From the NCBI GenBank assembly GCA_002398105.1, contig DHCD01000064.1, positions 32,857 to 42,604 on the forward strand: a stretch of DNA of 9,748 bases, read 5' to 3'. This DNA is from Syntrophomonas sp. UBA4911 (lineage in GTDB: Bacteria > Bacillota > Syntrophomonadia > Syntrophomonadales > Syntrophomonadaceae). A program made the position numbers and the translations under genes. The notes beneath the pieces were generated by a model that was not told where the DNA came from, searched no databases, and saw only the letters and a list, made by a program, of their open reading frames with translations. Positions 6,212 through 9,748 of the stretch are shown in pieces (within the stretch, counting starts at the first letter, position 1; every line of letters begins with the position of its first letter).

Positions 6212-7294
6212 ATGACAGTCCAGGATATTGTAAGCATTATTGGCGCTTTGTCAGATGCTATTGCCTCAGGTCTTATTGCCTTATATTATGGATTTCTGGC
6301 TTTTCCCACGGGTATCGCCTTTGCTTTAGCCGCTTTACTGGCCTTAGCCTGGGGATTAGTGACCCCTATATCCTTCCAGGCGGAAACCATTGTTTTGGCT
6401 GGCAGTATGGGAAAAAATCTCCGTGAACGGGTATCCATCGTTTTGCTCTGCGGAGCGGTGATGACTATTCTGGGTATTGGCGGTTTGCTGGGTGCCATTG
6501 TCGATTACATCGGTGAAACCATACTTGCCGCCATGCTGGCAGGGGTAGGGGTTATACTGGTCAGAACCAGTATCGACATTGCCAAAGATAATCTTAAAGC
6601 CGGAATAGCATCATTTATTTCGGCCTTGCCGGTGTGGTTCCTGACTGAAAACCTGGCCTACACCGTCGTGGCGTCTCTGTTGATCGGGACTTTGGCCCAC
6701 AACCTGATAAAAACAGGCTCTTCCGATTCCGAATCTGAGAACCCGGAAATTGCTCCGGTTCCCCAAACATTTGTTGAAAACGTTAAAAGCCAGCTTAGGC
6801 TGCAAAAGCCTATACTTAACTCCTGGCAGGTATGGAAAGCGGTATTGGCGCTGGTAGCACTGCAAATCGGCACCTATATAAGCTATGGCAGCATTACCGC
6901 ATCAATGGCCAATACCAGCTTTTCGGTAGATAAGCTCACCATTATGACCGGCTTATCCCAGGTGGTAAGTTCGATCTTCGGCGGTGCGCCGCTTTCACCC
7001 ATCGTTTCCATTACTGCTGTTGCCGACCACCCGGTTGCGGCCAGTATTTTGTTAATGGCAATAATGGCTTTAATCCTTTTATTTTTCTTGCTGCCTAAAA
7101 TGGGGAAATACATTCCCGTCGGCGCCACCGCAGGTTATCTTTTTATAATCGGCGCATTTATAGTGATTCCCGATAATCTGGTTGCGGCCGTACAAGGTGG
7201 AGATATGACCGGGATAATAACCTTTATCATTACGGCCATATCCGACCCGTTTCTTGGCATGCTGGCAGGTGTTTTGGCCGGATTGCTTCTGTAG
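6212..7294 (+). CDS. Putative NCS2-like nucleobase permease (short form)
   Basis: A very hydrophobic protein of 360 residues with about 10-12 possible membrane segments, split by a hydrophilic stretch at about 167-202 rich in Ser, Asp and Glu. The second half has features of NCS2/AzgA-type xanthine-uracil-adenine permeases: SIFGGAPLSPI (about 254-264) and a glycine-rich AGYLFIIGAF (about 307-316). It is shorter than the usual 430-480 residues of that family, lacking length at both ends, so family membership is likely but not certain. The start is chosen as the ATG at 6212, 9 nt after AAAGGG; a TTG at 6203 directly abuts the G-run. It begins 24 nt after the deaminase-like gene and precedes a phosphoribosyltransferase, which suggests import of a purine or related base by proton symport. 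The substrate is inferred from neighbours only. Confidence 0.6.
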   Translation: MTVQDIVSIIGALSDAIASGLIALYYGFLAFPTGIAFALAALLALAWGLVTPISFQAETIVLAGSMGKNLRERVSIVLLCGAVMTILGIGGLLGAIVDYIGETILAAMLAGVGVILVRTSIDIAKDNLKAGIASFISALPVWFLTENLAYTVVASLLIGTLAHNLIKTGSSDSESENPEIAPVPQTFVENVKSQLRLQKPILNSWQVWKAVLALVALQIGTYISYGSITASMANTSFSVDKLTIMTGLSQVVSSIFGGAPLSPIVSITAVADHPVAASILLMAIMALILLFFLLPKMGKYIPVGATAGYLFIIGAFIVIPDNLVAAVQGGDMTGIITFIITAISDPFLGMLAGVLAGLLL

Positions 7295-7324
7295 AAAATA
7301 ACGGAATGGTTTTGAGGTGATAAA

Positions 7325-7879
7325 GTGGCGGTAAAAGAACAGAGAACATATAATCTGGAGATTGCCGGTTTGAAGCGTCAGCTTCCGATAATCCCGGTAA
7401 ATGATAAATTAAGTATTGCCAGTTTTGTGATCCTGGGCGACACTGAACTGGTGGTCCGGGTGGCGCCGGAACTGGTTAAAAAGCTGCCTCCCTTTGATAT
7501 ACTACTGACTCCGGAAGCCAAGGGAATTCCATTGGCCTTCGAGATATCGCGGCTGCTGGGCATAAATTATATTGTCGCCCGCAAAAGCGTGAAGGCCTAT
7601 ATGGCAAATCCGATAATAGAGGAAGTCAACTCCATCACTACCCAAAAAGCCCAGATCGTATGTCTGGATGGGAAAGACAGCGAACAGATAAAAGGACGCC
7701 GGGTAGTTATTGTTGACGACGTTATCAGCACCGGGGAATCGGTAAACGCCGTCGCCCGGCTGATTGTCAAAGCGGGGGGGCAGGTGGCAGCCAAAGCCGC
7801 CATTTTGGCTGAAGGCGATGCCGCCGAAAACATGGATATCATCTATCTGGAAAAACTTCCGACCTTCCCGGCTTTTTAG
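7325..7879 (+). CDS. Purine-type phosphoribosyltransferase (adenine phosphoribosyltransferase-like)
   Basis: A type I phosphoribosyltransferase of 184 residues, predicted to join a nucleobase to PRPP to give the nucleoside monophosphate. The PRPP-binding loop is unmistakable at 127-139 (VVIVDDVISTGES, with D131, D132 and the T136-G137 turn). PEAKG at 63-67 and ARKS at 85-88 match the PPi-loop and RK region of the Apt branch (COG0503 type). The segment between them and the PRPP loop resembles archaeal and clostridial 'Apt-like' enzymes more than classical Apt, so hypoxanthine, xanthine or another base is possible. The GTG start at 7325 has AGGTGA 4 nt upstream. It follows the permease by 30 nt, consistent with one transcript. 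Ribosylation would trap an imported or deaminated base. Confidence 0.82.
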   Translation: MAVKEQRTYNLEIAGLKRQLPIIPVNDKLSIASFVILGDTELVVRVAPELVKKLPPFDILLTPEAKGIPLAFEISRLLGINYIVARKSVKAYMANPIIEEVNSITTQKAQIVCLDGKDSEQIKGRRVVIVDDVISTGESVNAVARLIVKAGGQVAAKAAILAEGDAAENMDIIYLEKLPTFPAF

Positions 7880-7941
7880 TATGCTAATATTTAATATAGG
7901 CAATATTGAAAAGTATAATACGATATGGAAGGAAGAGAAAA

Positions 7942-8907
7942 GTGAATTCGCTGAAAATTTGTATTCTCGACGCCTTGACCCTGGGAAACGATATTGATTT
8001 AAGCGTTTTTGACCAGTTGGGCGAGGTTAAGGTATATGCCGAAACTTTGCCTGAAGATGTGGTGGCGCGGATTCAGGACCGGGAAATCATAATCACCAAT
8101 AAAGTAGTACTGAATAGTTCCAACCTGGAATACGCCCCCCAGGTCAAATTGATTTGCGTGGCTGCTACGGGTACTAATAATATTGACCTTAATTATACCC
8201 GCAGCAGAAATATAGCAGTCAGCAACGTGGCCGGCTATTCCACCCGCAGCGTGGTTCAGCACACATTCGCCATGCTGTTTTACCTTTTACAGTCGCCGGC
8301 CTATTATGATAATTATGTTAAATCAGGGAAGTATGCCGGGAGCAGCCTCTTCACCCACCTGGGCCAACCCTATTGGGAACTTTACGACAAGACCTGGGGA
8401 ATTATCGGTATGGGGACAATCGGCCGGGCAGTTGCCGGTATAGCCCGGGAATTTGGCTGCCAGGTCGTATACTATTCCACTTCGGGAGAGAACCGCAATC
8501 CGGATTATACCAGAGTAGAGCTGGAAGAGTTATTACAGACAGCTGACATCGTATCTATTCATGCGCCGCTTAATGACCGGACATTTGACCTTATTCACTA
8601 TGAGCAGCTGCAGTTGATGAAGCCCCATGCCATTCTTCTGAACCTGGGACGGGGAGGTATAGTTAATGAAGCCGATCTGGCCCGGGCAATTGACGAAAGG
8701 CTGATCGGGGGCGCCGCCCTGGATGTGATGGAGCATGAGCCTATAGAGAAAAATAATCCTCTCCTTGCCGTTAAGAGGAGCGACCGGCTTTTTATTACTC
8801 CCCATATTGCCTGGGCCAGTCGGGAGGCCCGCCTTACCTTGGTGCAGGAGATCGTTAAAAACATAGAAAGCTTTATGCAGGGAGTTCCCCGGAATTTAAC
8901 CCTGTAA
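7942..8907 (+). CDS. D-isomer-specific 2-hydroxyacid dehydrogenase (glycerate dehydrogenase/hydroxypyruvate reductase-like)
   Basis: It reduces a 2-keto acid to a D-2-hydroxy acid (or the reverse) with a nicotinamide cofactor. It has 321 residues, the normal family length. The Rossmann glycine motif GMGTIG is at 156-161. The catalytic triad can be placed as R237 (NLGRGG), E266 (MEHEP) and H288 (TPHIAW), with spacings like those of E. coli SerA. The N-terminal ILDALTLG and ATGTNNID segments are typical of the glycerate dehydrogenase-like branch. At the end of beta-2, where NAD enzymes usually have Asp, there is S179 (YYSTS), so NADPH use is possible. The GTG start at 7942 follows GGAAGGAAGAG; an upstream in-frame TTG at 7906 has no comparable site. 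It lies 62 nt after the phosphoribosyltransferase on the same strand. A link to base catabolism (glyoxylate or hydroxypyruvate) is speculation. Confidence 0.88.
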   Translation: MNSLKICILDALTLGNDIDLSVFDQLGEVKVYAETLPEDVVARIQDREIIITNKVVLNSSNLEYAPQVKLICVAATGTNNIDLNYTRSRNIAVSNVAGYSTRSVVQHTFAMLFYLLQSPAYYDNYVKSGKYAGSSLFTHLGQPYWELYDKTWGIIGMGTIGRAVAGIAREFGCQVVYYSTSGENRNPDYTRVELEELLQTADIVSIHAPLNDRTFDLIHYEQLQLMKPHAILLNLGRGGIVNEADLARAIDERLIGGAALDVMEHEPIEKNNPLLAVKRSDRLFITPHIAWASREARLTLVQEIVKNIESFMQGVPRNLTL

Positions 8908-9004
8908 TTGTGGAAAAACACTAATAGCCCCTGGCAATATAAGACATTGAAAAGTTACATTTGTAGTAAGACAGCTGTATCGGTAGCTGTTATTTCAGAT
9001 CGTC

Positions 9005-9038
9005 AAGGCCATGTTTTAGAAACATGGCCTTTTCTCTT
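9005..9038 (+). terminator. Intrinsic terminator after the four-gene operon
   Basis: A perfect 12-bp stem, AAGGCCATGTTT (9005-9016) with AAACATGGCCTT (9020-9031), a 3-nt loop and a pyrimidine-rich tail (TTCTCTTT). It lies about 97 nt downstream of the dehydrogenase stop. The arms begin AA and end TT, so it could also work on the minus strand, though no minus-strand gene is visible downstream. Confidence 0.85.
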
Positions 9039-9055
9039 TCCCCTTTAAGAGGGGA
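9039..9055 (+). terminator. Second hairpin behind the main terminator
   Basis: TCCCCT (9039-9044) and AGGGGA (9050-9055) form a 6-bp stem with a 5-nt loop, followed by GTTCTTCTTCT. It could be a backup terminator. The tail is mixed, so the call is weak. Confidence 0.4.
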
Positions 9056-9226
9056 GTTCTTCTTCTCTAAATCCATTGACTTATCAATAATATACGGCCG
9101 TCTATCTAGGAAACTATGGGTCAGCTATAATAAGGTTGTTGTTGCTTATTGTAGTCCGGTCTTCCGAATAACTTTTCCAAAGATTAAATATTTTTGTTAA
9201 GAATAATACAATCAAAGCAGGAAAAA

Positions 9227-9285
9227 CAGTACATTTTGACTAATTATGTTTGAAATTGTATACTAAAATAAAACTGTACACTTTT
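9227..9285. repeat. Two similar 15-16-nt motifs flanking the promoter
   Basis: AAAACAGTACATTTT (centred near 9230) and AAAACTGTACACTTTT (centred near 9278) share AAAAC-W-GTACA and a following T-run. They lie just before the -35 box and over the predicted transcription start, about 47 bp apart. Their position suits a repressor or autoregulator, but two short A+T-rich matches may be chance. Confidence 0.35.
9236..9264 (+). promoter_or_regulatory. Sigma-A promoter of the PocR-domain gene
   Basis: TTGACT (9236-9241), a 17-nt spacer and TATACT (9259-9264): 5 of 6 matches in each box with optimal spacing. Transcription should start near 9271, giving a leader of about 50 nt. Two similar motifs flank it (AAAACAGTACATTTT upstream, AAAACTGTACACTTTT at the predicted start), possible operator half-sites. 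Confidence 0.75.
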
Positions 9286-9320
9286 TTGCTTACTATTGGT
9301 GTCAATGGGGGGCTATATTA

Positions 9321-9748
9321 ATGAGTTCAGTTTTAAAATATGACCAGAGTAAAAATGATGCTTTAAAAGATGATATTAAGTATGACTCTGAAAGCGGAAT
9401 GATGCTTGAAGACATAGTTAACACAAAATTTTTAGATTCTATTCATGAGAGGTTTATTAAGATAACAGGAATGCGGTGTTTTATCACCAATACCAAAGTT
9501 GAACCAGTAACCAGTATGTTCCATATCACTAATTTTTGCAAGCTGATACGATCCACTAAAGAAGGCCGAATAAGATGCGCAAAATCCTGCAGAGATATTA
9601 GCTTGAAATCCAGACGTAAAGGTGAAGCTATTTCTGCTACATGCCATGCCGGCCTGATTTATGCCGTTTCGCCTATTTTGGTTAATAACCAGCACATAGG
9701 CTCTTTTTTTTGCGGACAAATAGTTCTGCCCGGTGAGTGGTTAAAAGC
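9321..9748 (+). CDS. PocR-domain sensory protein, partial (C-terminus outside the window)
   Basis: The first 142 codons of a protein that runs off the right edge. The PocR ligand-sensing domain is recognisable from about residue 30: FCKLIRST (72-79), RCAKSC (85-90), the diagnostic ATCHAGL (106-112) and IGSFFCGQI (126-134). C73, C86, C90, C108 and C131 are the conserved cysteines seen in many PocR domains. There is no signal peptide or membrane segment in this part, so the sensor is probably cytoplasmic. The ATG at 9321 follows GGGGGG by 8 nt. PocR domains are joined to AraC-type DNA-binding, histidine kinase or GGDEF outputs; which applies here cannot be seen. The ligand of the founding protein is 1,2-propanediol, but Firmicute homologues vary. 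It has its own promoter, separate from the preceding operon. Confidence 0.85.
   Translation, partial: MSSVLKYDQSKNDALKDDIKYDSESGMMLEDIVNTKFLDSIHERFIKITGMRCFITNTKVEPVTSMFHITNFCKLIRSTKEGRIRCAKSCRDISLKSRRKGEAISATCHAGLIYAVSPILVNNQHIGSFFCGQIVLPGEWLK

Larger units (their letters stand above)
8908..9320. other. Intergenic region between the dehydrogenase and the PocR-domain gene
   Basis: 413 nt with no convincing ORF. It contains a weak inverted repeat (ACAGCT 8971-8976 and AGCTGT 8985-8990), a strong terminator (9005-9038), a second GC-rich hairpin (9039-9055), an A+T-rich stretch, and the promoter and leader of the downstream gene (9227-9320). A TATAAT at 9126-9131 lacks a -35 box. No riboswitch class is recognised. 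Confidence 0.7.

Noticed and set aside
8971..8990. ACAGCT/AGCTGT inverted repeat as a terminator of the dehydrogenase gene
   Set aside because: A 6-bp stem with an 8-nt loop and no clean U-run. The hairpin at 9005 is far better.
9126..9131. TATAAT as a second promoter upstream of the PocR-domain gene
   Set aside because: No -35-like sequence at 16-18 nt upstream; the promoter at 9236-9264 is near consensus and better placed.
1..9748. CRISPR arrays, tRNA or rRNA genes, insertion sequences
   Set aside because: No regularly spaced repeat arrays, no tRNA-like cloverleaf sequence, no rRNA signature and no transposase-like frame were seen.

Overview
The window reads as chromosomal DNA of an anaerobic Gram-positive bacterium, most likely a Clostridia-class Firmicute. 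This is inferred from strong GGAGG-type ribosome binding sites, frequent TTG and GTG starts, the gene order of the complex I operon, and a PocR-domain protein. No species can be assigned from the sequence alone.

Left part (1-3774, minus strand): the promoter-proximal half of a complex I operon, in the order nuoA-nuoB-nuoC-nuoD-nuoH-nuoI, with nuoI cut by the window start. The genes overlap or nearly touch, except for a gap of about 87 nt between nuoD and nuoH. That gap is where nuoE, nuoF and nuoG lie in the classical 14-gene order. The NADH-oxidising module is therefore missing from this locus, as in the '11-subunit' complexes of several Firmicutes, archaea and chloroplasts, whose electron donor is thought to be something other than NADH (for example ferredoxin).

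Middle (3775-4432): a 658-nt intergenic region between divergent operons. It contains no convincing gene. It holds a 13-bp palindrome just upstream of the nuoA ribosome binding site, two 14-bp direct repeats exactly 20 bp apart, a perfect 16-bp inverted repeat around a GC-rich centre, and a candidate promoter for the plus-strand genes.

Right-middle (4433-8907, plus strand): four co-directional genes. They encode a divergent adenine-deaminase-like amidohydrolase, a short NCS2-like permease, a purine-type phosphoribosyltransferase and a D-2-hydroxyacid dehydrogenase. The first three form a plausible import/deaminate/ribosylate cassette for a nucleobase. The fourth may be a passenger or may act on a product further downstream. 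The amidohydrolase keeps the metal-ligand pattern of adenine deaminases but departs from several family signatures, so its true substrate is uncertain. A strong intrinsic terminator follows about 100 nt after the last gene.

Right end (8908-9748): a 413-nt intergenic region with tandem hairpins and a near-consensus sigma-A promoter flanked by two similar short motifs. After it comes the first 142 codons of a PocR-domain sensory protein that runs off the window.

The most noteworthy signals are the divergent deaminase-like enzyme with its permease/PRTase/dehydrogenase neighbours, and the unexplained repeats in the divergent intergenic region.
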